Shown here: positions 26,493 through 41,400 of the stretch, in pieces
How positions within the stretch are numbered: position 1 is the stretch's first letter
Layout: the number at the start of each line of letters is the position of its first letter
Assembly: GCA_023238725.1 (NCBI GenBank)
Contig: CM041544.1
Span: 4,856,001-4,920,000 of the forward strand
Reading direction: 5' to 3'
DNA length: 64,000 nucleotides
DNA from: Scortum barcoo
Taxonomy: Eukaryota; Chordata; Actinopteri; Centrarchiformes; Terapontidae
Translations under genes and position numbers: made by a program
The notes under the pieces: model-generated
What the model saw: only the letters and a program-made list of their open reading frames with translations
Databases searched by the model: none
What the model was told of the DNA's origin: nothing

Positions 26493-29443
26493 CGACAGTG
26501 TTTCACCAAATACTTATTTTTAGTTCACAAAATACTTATTTTTATACAATACTTATTTTTAGTTCACAAAAACACACTGATGAATGCAAAAATTTCATTC
26601 ATTCTCACTGGAGCAGCTTGATCTTTGTTAGCACTGAAATTACCTTTACAAGAACTCCAGGTCGAAGACTCAAACGATTCTGTCTAACAGGCCAATACCC
26701 TATAAAAAAGGTAATTCAGTGACCTGACTTACCCAGTGTACTCTGTCTCTCGAAGCATCTCCACCAGCCTCTGGAAGGTGGGGAGCAAGCAGTGGTACTC
26801 CCCTGCTACCAACAAGTGGCTGCTGTAGTTCCACAGGTAAATGGCTGCATTTGCTACCACCCACGACTCTCTGATCTCTGCGCCGAGCTCAGCTGCCCGC
26901 AAGAAGTTGAAGGTGGCGTAGGCAGAGAGAGCCTGGATCCAATCTCTGGGTGATAGAGATAGGGGGGGGGCATGATAGAGAGTGATGGGAGGGAGAAGGT
27001 CATGTTTGTGTGTGAGAGATAACAGATACTTTGGGGACCATGTGTCGTAGACGCGACTGAACAGTCAAACTAAAATCAAACTACAGGTGAAAAATGAATT
27101 TTAAAAAAACTTATTATGCAAAGGTTGTATATTTTTTGTTTGTTTGCTTGTTTGTTTTTTTACATGAGTAGTTCGATTTGCTGATTAAAAGTGTCACATT
27201 TTTCTGCCAGGATTTTCTGCATGATAAACAAGGAAGAGAACTTCACCTCGACAAAGTCAAATGAGTTATATCTAATGAGGCATTCAACAGCAATTTGTTT
27301 GAGTACCTGGATGCACAGTAATAGCTCTCAGCCCTCATAATGTTACAATGGGCTGGAAGCAAATTTTAGGCAGAGCGTAAAGTGCACTAATTCCATTGTT
27401 TAATGTAATAAGTCAGATCTTGTCAATTCAATAGAGAAGATGGGCTGTTAAAACTCCTATTTTGTATTATACAACCATGACTGCAATCTAGAGAGACAAA
27501 AAGATTCTTGGTGCATATTCTATCTGGGTGCTATGTCCATTTGTGAATGTCCATTTGTCCCATGATGAATGAGAAACATCATCAATGTGACCACCATGAC
27601 TGTGACTACTGTAAAAGGCGTGAGGTGGAAACAACATAATGCAGGTAGTGCCTGATCCTGAAGCTTTTTTGCCACACAGCTACAATATCTTGGTCTTTAG
27701 ATAGAGATAATCACATCATTGATGTTTCAATCCCTGTTTTCAACATGTAATTAATGTGGGGATGCTTCAGATTTAGTATGCAGTTTTAGTTAAAGATACA
27801 GAGGATCTAAGGAACAAAAGCCTTGTTCAGTGGGTTCAGTGGGTACTGCTTATCATAATTTCTGACCAGTTATGCAAATATATTCACTTTAAAAGACTCC
27901 TCACTGCTCTGTTAAATGAACCACCATCATTAGAGTTCAAAATATTGTCCCTTTATACACTTACGTTTTACAACCACACTAACAGAGACAATGAAGTTGG
28001 TAGTGCACATGGAGGCATTAGATGATAATTACACAAACACACTACATTGCACAAGATCTCATTACTTTTATGAACAACAGGTTTCAAACTTTTGAAAGTT
28101 TTTTGGGGCCTACGTAGGAAATTGTGGTCACTGAGTGCTACCTACAGTATGTTCTATCAGACTGTTTTCTGAGGTCTTACACCACTGCCTGTTCTGCTGC
28201 TGTAGCTATTAATTACTACAAATAAAACATATAATTATCTGTTATGACTAGGTGCTATGTAAAAGCATTAAATATGTGATAAGATAAAGCAGAAACACTG
28301 AGCGAACAGACACAAGATATACAAAACAGGAAATATATTGTTTTCTGATGCGTGTGTGTGTGTGTGTGCGAATTTTGTTTTCACCTGTAAACACACCAGT
28401 GTGGATCATCCTCAGACACACACTCCTCACCTTCCATAGCAGGGATGGGAGGGCTGTTGAGCTGCACCCTCTCTGTTAGCAGCTTTTGGACAGTTGCCTG
28501 CGTGAGAAAGAATACATCCACTTCTAAACCTTGAAAGATAATATTAAAGTAGATTTCCTGTTTTGACAACTTCATCATAAGAGGAGAATAGAAGACCTCC
28601 GGCTATGGGAATGACAGCTTCTCTGGAGCCACTAAAGCTCAGCTGTAGCAGTTCAAAGACAAAAGAAACAACTGGTGAGCATTTTACTCCAGTGGCAGAC
28701 AACTCAGGTAAGACAAGAGGAACCTGTCTTCATCATCAGACTGAGACGTATGCATCTTTTAAATTAATGAATTATAACCCATACTTCAAAAAAATAACAC
28801 CCAGGAACAAAGAGAGAGATACATGTGAGGAGCAAGAGAAGAGGCTAGAGTGAGTCAGTTTTGGCAAGGTCATGTAGTTGCGGTGGATAGTTCTCCCCAT
28901 TTTCTTCAAAGTGCTGTCAAGTTAACATCTCTGTGGATTTAACAAAGACTTGGAGCTGCAGGCTTGATGGGAAGTGGGATTACACAATAAGACAACCTCA
29001 TGAAACAAGCACAACAGTCTCTGACTCTGACCAATCAACATATACCTCACAGGCTTGTTAAAAATTCCCATAATGCATGTCTACTACAGTACTGCAAGCA
29101 GTCTTTGTTCCTAGTCTAAAGTTTCAAAAGAAGTGCTCAAGCGGAGAAAAAAAAAAAATCAAATATATTATTCTTATAAATATTAAGGAGGAACGAATAT
29201 TATCTACGACTATACGATCGAAGTTTTTGAGAACAACAACACCTCAGTGCAAAAATATCTACATCCAAATTAGTTTGAAATAAATAACTGGTAGAACAGA
29301 AAATGTATGTAGTCTGCACTGCTCTTGCTAAATTATGTATATAAGCATCTGTAATTGAAATGGGACACAAGGAAAGTAAGAATGCTGTGTCTGATCTGTA
29401 GAATAAAATTGATACACAGAGTGTAACTCTCTATCACCATCAA

Positions 29444-29480
<37 letters not shown>

Positions 29481-32400
29481 GTTGTTGTTGTTGTTGTTGT
29501 TGCAATTTTAGGCTATCAAAACCAGAAAACTGTGTTGCTGTAGATCTTGTAGATCATTGTATATTATGTTATATTAATTTTATGAATTGTCATTGCCCAT
29601 TGAAAGTTAGAATTTCCAGTAATAGCCATTCTATGTAATTACATTCAGTAATTTCCTTTCTCTAGAGTAGTTTTTATTGTTAGCAGTCTGCCATTCCAGT
29701 GCTGGATTCACATTGTGTTTAGGGGAAACAATTGTAATTGTGATTCAGTTGTGATTCTATGTCACTAATATAAGTCATTGTTTGCTCTTCTCTTTCGTCA
29801 GAGCTGTATTAAGTTACTGTCAGTGCACATGAAACATCCTTCTGCTGTTGTTTCACATTTAGTGTTTCACTGGCAAAGCACCTTTATTGTTCAGAAGCAA
29901 CAGGGAAAGCAATGTATCTGTCTACAGAATAAGACAACAGTCATTGCAGTGAGTAATCACTGCACTGACTGTTCACTGTGTCCTGCTGTTAGTCATGCCA
30001 TGTGCAGCATGAAATCGGATCACTGTTGCAGACTTTGTGAATTTGCCTGTGTATAGATACATTGGCTGCTTTTCTGCTATGATTCTGACAAAGAAGCAGC
30101 TTGTGTGTTTGCCAAAGCATTAAACTGCACTCACTGTGTCCATGATACCATAAGTGTTGCCAAGTCAACCAGGAACTTAAACCGACAATGGATCAACACC
30201 ACAAAAATGCAGTTATAATACAATAGGAGAAATATGAAACCATTTTTTGTGGATTATTACTGTAAGAACATGTGAAAAGTGTGTAAGTGTGTATTTGGAG
30301 AAAGCAGCAATACACACCTCGGCGCTGATGAATCGTATTTCAGCTAAAAGGCGCAGCAAGTCTCTCACACAGGTTTGACTTTCACTGCAATCATGAAGAC
30401 ATTCTTTGCCGCTTTCTTCCTCTGAGCCTCTACAGTCTGGATCAAATTGATAGAATCTGTGATGTGAATTCTCTCAATGACGGCAGTCCTCTCCTTCTAC
30501 TATTCCACACCATTACAACAACAACTGCTATTACTATTAGTGTCTTTTCATTACTTGTAACCAAATTATACCTCATGTAAACTGCATCCATGAATCTGAG
30601 GTCATTTAGTTCTACAAACTAAATCACACAGTAGTTTTAATGTACCATAATATGTATCTCAGCCTCCCCCTCAGTTTTAGGAATACTTTACTGTCAATCT
30701 AAGGATCATTTGTCATCTTACTGTCAGTCTTGGCGATCTTCCACCTCCCATCATCGTAAAGCAAACAGAATCGACAAGCAGCTCGGCAGACATCCCACAC
30801 TTCCTGTTTCCTGGCTGTCTTCACCAGCGTTGCCCACAACTTCACTCTGCAACAGCCACAAAATAAAGAAAACTTAAAGGAGGTCGGGGCAAGGGCACAG
30901 CAGCACACTGTATCTGAAGTTGTTTGTTTGTCATGAATAATAGAGGTTTATGGGGAATCTTTGAGTCCTGATGGCTCTGCTCTCCTGACCGTTAAGCCTG
31001 ACATTTCTGATGTGCATACTTTTTTACTGTAATGATATCAGTAGATAGGGGTAACTCAGCTATGCGCTATGAATAAGAAGATGTAATAGAAGACTGCAGA
31101 CTGCTATCTTCACACCACAGCTTTAACTGCAGAGAATACCAATGGATCACACCTTCATTAGTATCTAATGTTCAGTAACACTGAGGAGTAATACTTTCAA
31201 CAAGGCATAAAAAGCTGATTATATAGACAGTTTTCCATCTGGGTCTGTGGGAAGCCTGACAGATGAAAATTATTACTGAGAAAACTTTACACTGTCAATA
31301 ATAATAAAAAACTATTCACTTGTGCTTAAAAATACATATATAGTCATAAATAATACATGTAAATGTACAAACACACACACACACACCTCTCTGTGTTGTC
31401 TGTGCTATCTCCTTGTCTGGTGAGGTGTCCATCCACTTTCTGTACAGATGTGGAGTGATGCTGAGCCTTAGCGGAGAGCTGAGCTGCTGGTCCAGATCCA
31501 AGACTGCCTACGGGAACTAGACAATCGTTGCAGTACTAAATACATGAGTCGAACTTTATTAATGCTGTTGGAAAAGCCTCTGCACTTTCTCTAAATAATG
31601 AATCAATACAATTTCCCAGCTAGTATGCATAACAAAAAGTTTATTCATTTCTGTTGCGCAACTCCTGAGGCCTAAATGATTTTCTATACTTCATAAATGC
31701 ACATTTAAATGCATAGAGATGATGTGGTCCTTGTAAGGAAGTTACATAAGGATCATTTTGATGCCATTCCCATGTAAGCAAAAGGAAACACATCTAAGGC
31801 ACTACCAGAGTAAATGGCCCATTTCCAACATTGCTAACTCTTACCAATGGGGATGCTACTGACTACAGTGTAATCAGAGCAGACATGTAAGACTAACAAC
31901 ACAAAACAAAACAAAAAAACAACAACAAAGAAGCGTATTTCAGAGGGGTATACAGACATTTGTTTTATAGACTGAACTATAAAAAGCGGTCTGTGACTTT
32001 GACTGGAGTGTTTCAGAGATGCAAAATGTCCCAGTGCCTGCGTGCTCACCCTGAGTGTTCAAATACACACTCTGTCTCATGCACACGCCTGTCATTGATG
32101 AACATCTGAGGAACAATACAAAGTTGTGGCAACATCACATGCCGCAATTCATTAATTCTTCTAGTCTCAATGCTTACTTGATGTGCTGACTTTGAAGCTC
32201 AGAACACGACACTTTAGTGTCGTCATCTAGGAGATGCTTGAGGTTTATAGACAAAAACAAGAGGTGCCTCCACGGGCAAAAGCTTTTAACCCATGCCTGC
32301 AGTAGAGGCCCTTTGACTAGCTGTCAGGGCCGACTTCTTCCTCGGGTCATTAGGACTGCTGAATGTTAATTTGATGCTGTGGACGAAGGAGCCTGGAATG

Positions 32401-35400
32401 AGTCTGAGATCAAAGGCTCTCCCCGAGCTCAGGCCCTTCTGTCTATGATCCTCACACAGTTGCCGGGGCTTCGCTGTGAGTTACATCGAAAAAAATCATA
32501 GACAATCTAGCAGATTTACTGTTGCCACTTAAAGACCTTCTGTCCAAGCTCAAAGACCAAGGGACAAACTTACACACAGGACAGAGTGCACCAATTTTTC
32601 TCTGTGACGTTCATTCAATTTGCACACACAATCTGTGAGTAATCAGCGCCGGCTTTATTGAGACAGTCGCTCACTATGCAATCAGCACACAAGACCGCCT
32701 TCGCATTCAGCGTGTGAAAGCGGGCTCAGTCAGATTTGTCTGATCAAGCTCAGAAAATAAATTATTAAGTAGTCATGCCACATTGAAATACTAATCAATG
32801 AACTAAGCACATTCTAAAACATTTATGGATACCACAGTGACACCTAAGATAAATGTTTTATTATGCAACAGGACTAAATGAATTTCAACAGAACAAACCA
32901 CGAGAACCAACAAAAATACACCAAAGCTACCACAATGAGTGCAGAAAAAGTGAAGAAAAGGAGGAGGAGAAAGAGCCAAGTGGGAACGAGCAGCATGTCC
33001 AGCAGAAGCTGATGATGATGTCCTGTGTATCAAACAAATCAAATTACAAGCCTGAAGTAATTTTACATTTGACCATATGTATACTTCAACTATAATGAAC
33101 ACAAAACCACCGGTCCTTGCCTGTCTGCATATGTTTAATGCTAAAAATATGTTTCTCATATCAAATCATATTTTCTCATTCCTCCTTAAATGTATATGCA
33201 TAAAAGAGGAACGTGCACTTTATTGTGCGCAGAATGCACCCCTGACCAGACATATCATACAGCTGAGGAAAGTTAATGAAATGTGTGATTTCTGGTACAG
33301 AAACAATGTGCTCAGTATATATGGATGTGCATTTCAAGCTATTCCTACATGAGAAGATCTTGCAAATCAGACACTAAAATGGCATTCTGTCTTAGTGAGA
33401 ACTAAAAGGGAGGCAGAGGAATCTTTACTTTTGGAGGTGTTGTCTGCATCCAGCACCATCTGAAAATCATGAGGGGCCAAAAGGAGCCCCACAGCAATCA
33501 GGACAGGGCGAATGTCCGTCTTGTCTTTGGGCAGCATGTCCCTGGCCTGAGAAATACAGGGAAGAGCTGGGTGTCAGACAGGATGTTAACCATGCAGTTT
33601 AATTACAGTCCAAGTTACACTTACTCTGTTTTCATTAAACTATAACTTATAAAACTGTGTGAGTTAACCGTTAACTAGCTGATTTTACTTTAATACACAA
33701 AAGCCATGCATCAGCTGAGTTCTGGGGAGAAAGGATGCTGTGCTCTTTTACTGTACCTATGTATGAAATATGTTTTTGCATAAAAATCCACCTTGTTCAG
33801 CTACATTTAGCTTTACAGTTACATTTTGTAATGTTACACAGTCTGACACAGACGGGCTGCCAACCTGCTGCATAAGCATAGCGGCTTTATCCTCAGTCCG
33901 AGAGGGTGTTTGGTAGAGGGTCCCTCTGAGCTGCAGGAGGCGGAGAGCTGACAACAGGCGTTCATGTTGTGTCCCATTATCCAGTAACAGGGCTTTCTGG
34001 AGGTGAGTCAAAGACGCCTCAAGGCGCCCCTCCTCCTCTTCAATCACTGCAAGCTCTGAGTGGACTTGACAGCGCATCTCTAGCAACATACTGTGAAAAT
34101 AACACACAAACATTTCCAGCATAAACTAATATATCACAAAAATCTGTAGGTCTGATACCAAAGCTCAAAATGAAACTCAAAGTAACTGTAACAAAACAAA
34201 AATGTATACATAGCTGTAGAAAATATTTTGATGGTGAGTGTCAGATAGTCTGCATTACCACTAAAACCAAGAAAACATTACCAAAACCATACATTATATT
34301 AAAACATTACAATATAATGAAGTAAACAGCATTTAAAATAGTACTCTTTCAAATACAGTATACACACAGTAGGCTACCATATATACTTTTAGTGTATGTT
34401 GAATCAGATCACAACTGTCTTTTTTTGTTAACTAAGCTACATAGCAGTGCCAAACAGATGTTCAGTGAAGCGCAGTGAGTAAAAAGCCCTAAGACATACA
34501 CACAGAAGTATCATGATGAATTTGAAGATGGCAACCTGTGCGTGTCTTCCAGTACTTGGGCCACATTAAGTAGAGGTGTCTTGATACGTTTCCTGAGGTT
34601 GTGCTGCAAGAGGGGCAGGCAGAAGCTCCACTGGGTAGCGCACACTGCCTGCATGGCCTGGGGCTCTCCCTCCCTCACTGCAGTCTGCAGCCACTGATCC
34701 AGTTTGCCTATCTCCTTCAGCCGGGCCTGTGGGATAACAACTATTGAGAATCTCTCCTGTAGCAATGGGAGCACAGCACGTCTATCACTTGGCAAGTACA
34801 CTTGGATTGAAATGGATTGAATATGTGGTGCCAATTTTTAAATGTGACAGTTTTCACACCAATTGATTATGTGGTACAAAATGAGATTACACCATCCTAC
34901 TTCTCTCAAAAATTGTTTTCTAGTCAGAGAGGAGAAACTCTGACTGAAAATATACTGGGGTGCTTATATATTATGGGTAGTTACTTAAGACAAGTATTTG
35001 AGTACTTCTGGTTTTATTTCATTTAAACAAAGAATGCGATAACAGAAATATTAAAGAACAGTTCATCAAGCCTCTGCCAATGTGTCCACTGCCTGCATTG
35101 TAACAGAAGGCAGAAACACATGGCTGGTAATTCAGGCATATGATCGAGCACCTCCACACTGGCTTTGGAATAGTCATTCATCTTCGCTTCTCTCTTCAGG
35201 AGGTTGATTTCACAGTTGACACATTCCATTATTATGCGTTGGCCAATACTCTAAAATGAAAAATACATGTGATTTCAAAAGTTAGCTTTCAGCGATGCAT
35301 GGTAGAGAGGATGACTTGTATCTCATAGTTTATGCCAAAACTTCTCGCACATGCAATGTTGCGATTATGTTCATTTCACATAATTCACCCAGTATGTAAG

Positions 35401-38400
35401 AGCAAAAAAGGGAACATTTCTGAAAAGACTAGACACCTTTCTTTGAAATAAATTCTACATTTCTGAAAGCAATCAGAAATGGAGCACCCTGTTTAGCTCT
35501 TGGGCATGAGCTCAGCTAATTAATCACATCTATTGTCAAATGCCTACTTAAGAGGGGATGTCAAATTCCATGCATAAATTTGAATGTTTCCATAATATGT
35601 ACAGTTACAGCATGAAGCCACGCTACAGCCTGAGGTTTCAAGAGAATGGTGGAAACTCACAGCGTCTCCCACCGTCTTTAGCTCTTTCAAACAGTCGGCA
35701 GCTACTCTCTGATGCTTCACTTGCAAGGCCAGCAGAGCCAGCTCCAGGAGGAAGGCAACTCTGCAAATCCCAGATAAAACTTAATTTATACAATTCACAA
35801 CACTTCAGTACAGTAATCTGGGCAATGTGCTGCCCTTGGGATATCCATACTGTATGTGATTTGATGGTAGTGGGAGGTTTAGGGAGGGAACATGGCGCGA
35901 CAAAGGTGTGCTGGTTGGGTAGGAGATTTGTTTAGGACACTCTGGATCACAGACCTGTCAGCTGGTTGGATGGGTGTTGGGCTCTGAAGAGGGCTGGAGC
36001 TCACAGACGGAGCAGATACTTTGGTGCAATCCACCAGGAAATGGAAAATCTGCTCCAGCTCCACTTTTGTTCGCTCATCTTCTTTTATGTCTTCCAACCT
36101 GCTGCAGACAACATGAAAACCTGTCTGTGTACATTAATATACATACACTTCTGCATCCCAGAGCATGCACGCATCCATATTTATATTTGCCCCTCTTATG
36201 GACTCATAGTGCATAAACCTTAGGCTAAATAGCCTATATGATGCTGACGAAGACTGGGTCAGACTGAGTCATGCTGTTGACGTTTCTCGCCAAGATGAAG
36301 AGCCATAAGGAGCTCTGACATGTTGAGTACATGTCTGCAGAATGGGGGTGGGGGGTTGGGACTGGGCTTGTACTATGCCACACCAGAAGCCATGTACAGT
36401 ATGTACTATTAATGTACGCAGGCAACCAGATAAACCTGCAGATAAACCTCCAACTCTGGGATGCTACAGGCTAAATTGAGAGCAAGTGGAGCAGGTTTCA
36501 TGCTTGAGGAGCTCCCAAGTTAGCTGAAGGTATACATATGCTTTAGGATTAAAAATTAATCTATATCCCTCTGTTAGTTCTACGGCTTAAGAGAACATTG
36601 CACATATTAAAAATGCACTTTGAAGGATACAAATACAGAATGGTAAAACTTTGCACTGATCATGACCTCGGTGTGACAATTTATAAGGGGTAATGACTGA
36701 ACTTGCCTTATTAGCAGGACACATTTAAAAAAGGAAACATGCAATCAATCAATAAAGCATATTATTTCAAACACTATTCTGCCTCAACAACTGTTAAATA
36801 GCAAACAATATTAGAGCAGCAAAACTACAGCTACAGAAACACTTCTTTATCTTAGCATGAGATAGATGAAATGGGCTTTCATCATGACAACACAGAAATA
36901 ACGCTTTCTGCAAAACGAGCCCTCCAGCAATTTCAAAGCAGAAACAAATAAACCTTTACCTAAATACAACACAGAAAATCTCCTTACTTTTTAAATTTCT
37001 GTATTTTGTAAATGACAGTTAGGGCAGTACATTGCATGCTCATTTCAATGAGCACATCGTCCTCTGTCAGCTTGTGATGTACCTAAGAAGAGGAAAGTAA
37101 AAGAAGATGTTTTTTTGTTTGTTTATTTATCACCAAAATGTTTCACTCAAACTACAACATTATTTCAAATTAAACTCAACTGACTGAATGAAAAGTAGTC
37201 CATAGATGTCCAGGATAGTGTAGGACAGGAGTGTATTGTATAAATAGGGTCAACAATTAATAAAAACTGTGTCAACAGTGTTTGTCACAAAGGTTAAAAC
37301 AAGGCTGTTTTTCTTATTTAATGGAAATTTGTATTTTGGAGATATGTGGTTGTCAATGGATATGTTAATTTCCAAAATAAATGCTACTACAAAATTCTAA
37401 AATATTTATCATTCTTTTGAATAATTAAGAAAATGCTATTTACCAGTAACATGAAGAGTCTTGGATAAAGATGTGGGGTATGTAACTTAATGAATTCTTC
37501 TGTAACTTTAGCAAAACTTGCAGCATCCTCCGTTTTCCCAGAGTCCACAAGGCATTTGATCAGGTGCCTGAACAGAAACAGAAAGTGAACGAGGCCTATG
37601 ATAGTTCAGGGTAAATCACCAGTGTTTTGCAGGAGTATAATAGTCCTTCCCTTTTTCTGTAGTTTAGTAGAATTCAAGTGTTTTCATAATTTACTCACCC
37701 AGTGTTGGTCGGTATGGATAAAAAATGACAAAGACTATGCATTGAATTATTGTAGCAGCCCAGTGAGTTCTGAATAGAAGCCATATATATATTGGCCACC
37801 CTACCTTATATGGATGATCCTCAGCTATAAATCGCAGATTTACTGGACCCAATCCTATTAATACCCTGGCTTACTGGCACTACATTGTACATGAGCGGTA
37901 CATTATGTCCTCTGAACAAAGATAACATTTGAGCCTGAGGTGTCATGGGAGAACATGATAAAACAGCTTACATTAGAACAGATTCTGCTCTCCATAGGGG
38001 AGAATAAGACAACCAATTAACTGAGAAGACAGAAGGAATGAACTGCTGGTTAATTAGCTCCGTTACCATCACCGTGAATCCAACATGAGACTGGACAGAA
38101 TCAGGAGTGGACTTAGTCATGAAAGAGAAGTCTGAGAGCATTTCAGGGTCACTTGCATCATGAGTTCAGCCCTCCAGCTGTGGTCCTTGTCTGCCACCTC
38201 CTCCAGACTTTGGACCACCTGCCTGAGGGAGGGGACCAGGTGGAGGCACCGCCCTGGCTGCAGGAGAGGTCGTACCGTCTGGAAGTACAGCACTGAGGCA
38301 TTGAACACCATGAAGGAGTATCTGTAAGAAATAAACCACATGCAAAACAAGTAAACCGAGAACGCTGAATTATTCATATGATGCACATGCAAGCCATTTC

Positions 38401-41400
38401 ATCTCTTAGCACAAATCCAGTCAGACCAAGAGTCAACTCTGTATGCAGTGGTCCTGTGAATTGCAAATGTGTGTGCAATAACCATCGTCCAATGAGCGTC
38501 AGGAGAGCACCCTGCATAAGCTGTTCTATGTGAAATAAGTTCAATTTAAAAATTCACAGTGCTGTTTTAGAGGAAATTGTGTGAACAGACTGTTTGAGTT
38601 CTGCTAATTTATTCACCAGAGAGAGTGTTGTGCATTAGTCTGGGCTGGATGTATTAGATATGTATTCCCTTTGGTGTTAATTGGGAATGCTCATTCAGCC
38701 CTTTTATTGACAGGTTATGAGTTCATTAGCAAAGAGATTCATCACTGATTGCTTGCAAAGGCTAAGCCGCTATCTCCAAACACATCTTCAGCAAAGAACA
38801 AAGGATCCTATATTTCACAATTTCTATTATTACATCTATATTTATCATCCTTTTCACCCCGCTCACAGACACTTCTAGTCAGCTGTTAAAATTAAGAACA
38901 TCATGAATATCTTCCATTAGTGATTAAGGGGTCAGGGTGATGCGTGAAAATCATATTCTCTGCAAAGCAAACCTTCATGTCCCAGAATATTTCTGTGCAG
39001 CAGACTGAACCCTCATAACCTATCACAGCTGAAAAACATTCCCTGTTGTGAATGTTTCACTTTCATTACTTTTTTTACAGGTGCGCCTTAGCACTATAGT
39101 GGCAATTGCCAAACAGTATCAGAGATGATAAACTGTAGGTGACATGAATTGGTCAACTCTCTTGACACTGTAATAACAAAGGAAAGAACACCTTGGAGAG
39201 GTTACATACCTTGGATCGCGTTTTGAAATTTCAATTGCTTTAAGAAAATACAGCACAGCCTCTTCAAAGTCTTCCTAAAATAAAAACAATGCAAAAAAGT
39301 GAGGACTTCACATCAAGCATACAAAGAACAGACAAACCAACTATTCAGTAAAGGTCACAATTTGATAAAACGTCAAGAAAAACTTAAAACTGCACTAAAC
39401 TGTGTAAGGGAGATATGCCTTGAAGAATCACATTGTGAAAAAAAAGTAGCAAAGCTGTCCCAAAGCTGGGACATCTGCTCTAGTGCTAATAAGTACAGTA
39501 TATCTCGGCATAAACTCTGTGTGTATCTCACTGGCACAGACACACAAATACACACAACCTCCTTGAGGAGATGTGGCCAATTTACTGTCCTCACCACTCT
39601 CCCTGTGGCCGGCGGAGACTTCAGCTGGCCCTGGCAGAGGTAGGCTCGACACAAAAATTGATTAGCCGGCGGATTCCCTTCAAAGTACATCTTTAGACAC
39701 GCTGCGCTTATCTCCAAACAACCCAGCTGAAAACACAGAAAAAGAGGCCAAACAAAAAGGAAATTTAAACCTTATCTGCAGTTATATTGTGTCACCAGTA
39801 TCTTTTTCTTTTACATTATTAAAAACTATTGAGAAATGGCTTGTGCCGCACATTTAACTGAATACTAATACTATTATTCTCTATATAGATTATATTTCTG
39901 AGCATTTACACTGTGTTATGCTGTATGTTGTAGTATGATGTTTTTGCTTTCTATATATATCATTATATGGTGGTTTATAATGCATACATACACACACACA
40001 CACACCTAATTTGGGTCTGTAACATGAACAAATTTCCCCCCAGCTATTAATAAAGCATTTCTTATTCTGATTTATTTTACATAAAAAACATCTTAATTGC
40101 ACATTGTTTTCCTTGGCAATACCAGTACTGTGTTATATACTTTCTCCTTTTATTTGTCAGATAAATTCAAACAGGGTAGCTTTCATCAAGGAATGGTAAT
40201 AATGTGAGGGGAGATAATCCTGTAAAAGAAATGTGACTGTACACTATAAACTTTTAATTGCATTATGATTGAGCATTTCATTTTTTTAAAAAGTAATGAA
40301 CATTGGATCATGGTGTTAGAAAATGCCTCGATGCAAAAGAATAATAAAAAAAAGAAATATAGTAATGTATAGTTCTGCTGAGGATGAGGACTAATTCAGT
40401 ATTCACTTAAGCATCAGGCTTCAAGGCAAGTTACATTTTCACTGAGAGAACTTACTGTATGATGTAAAAAAGAGAGAATAAATCACATTATGGAATATCA
40501 ATGCGTTTCATTATTCAAATATGTTTCCCTTGCCTTAGGACAATCCCCTACTGGGACGATAGTTAGTATTCAGCTAACTAAATTTACTGTATGAAAACAG
40601 TGACATAATGAAATCGGTGATAAGACTCTTGTAGCAGAGGGGGTCCTGCAAAGGTTTTTATTTCCATGATTTTCTATATCTGTAGGTACTGACACCAAAG
40701 ATACATTGGTGTTAATCAGCCAACACTCCCAAAGGATCCACATGCTGCTTTGTTGAGTCAACCACAATGAATCCTCTCTACATGCATGTAATCAGTCACT
40801 AATGTCAGTAATGATTCGGGAACTTGCGCAGAAGAAGATGCTTGCATATCCTCACAGGATTCATCACTCCACATTTTTCACAGTCAGATGCAAATCTCTC
40901 ATTCTTGGAGGCTGCTTGAAGTGTCGTGTCTTACGCAACATCTCAGCAGTCATGAACTCCTCACAACATGAAAACACTCCTGACAGCAGAGGAAGACACG
41001 GTTGCAGGCACGTTTGGAGCATGTGTTTTCTCATATCAGTCTTTCATTCAGAGGATTTCTGCATCACATTCAGACTGTGGGCCAATGTGTACACCTACAG
41101 TCGCTCTCCCCAACGTACCTCGCCCTATGCAGGGCTCTGTATTTACCTGATGACATAATTTATAAGTATCCTTTATATTCTATAATATGCAGTAATTTAA
41201 TTGTTCTCTGTTGAACTAGTATTCAGTAGAATTTGGCAAAAACAATGAATCTGCCCTCTGACAGGAAAATCGAACATACATATACACACTTATATTACAG
41301 TTTTTTCAGATTATGATATATATGATTATGAATCACAAAACAGTGAGCACAAGAGCAGAGCTGCCACTGAGGCCACATCTGCTTGCTGTTTCAAGAATAT

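Noticed and set aside
26402..26722. YIYIYI-rich open frames
   Set aside because: Translation of the (AT)n microsatellite.
39559..39594. Longer form of exon 3 ending at GTTGTG
   Set aside because: In frame, but the donor is weak and the extra 12 residues do not match the family; kept only as a possible alternative.
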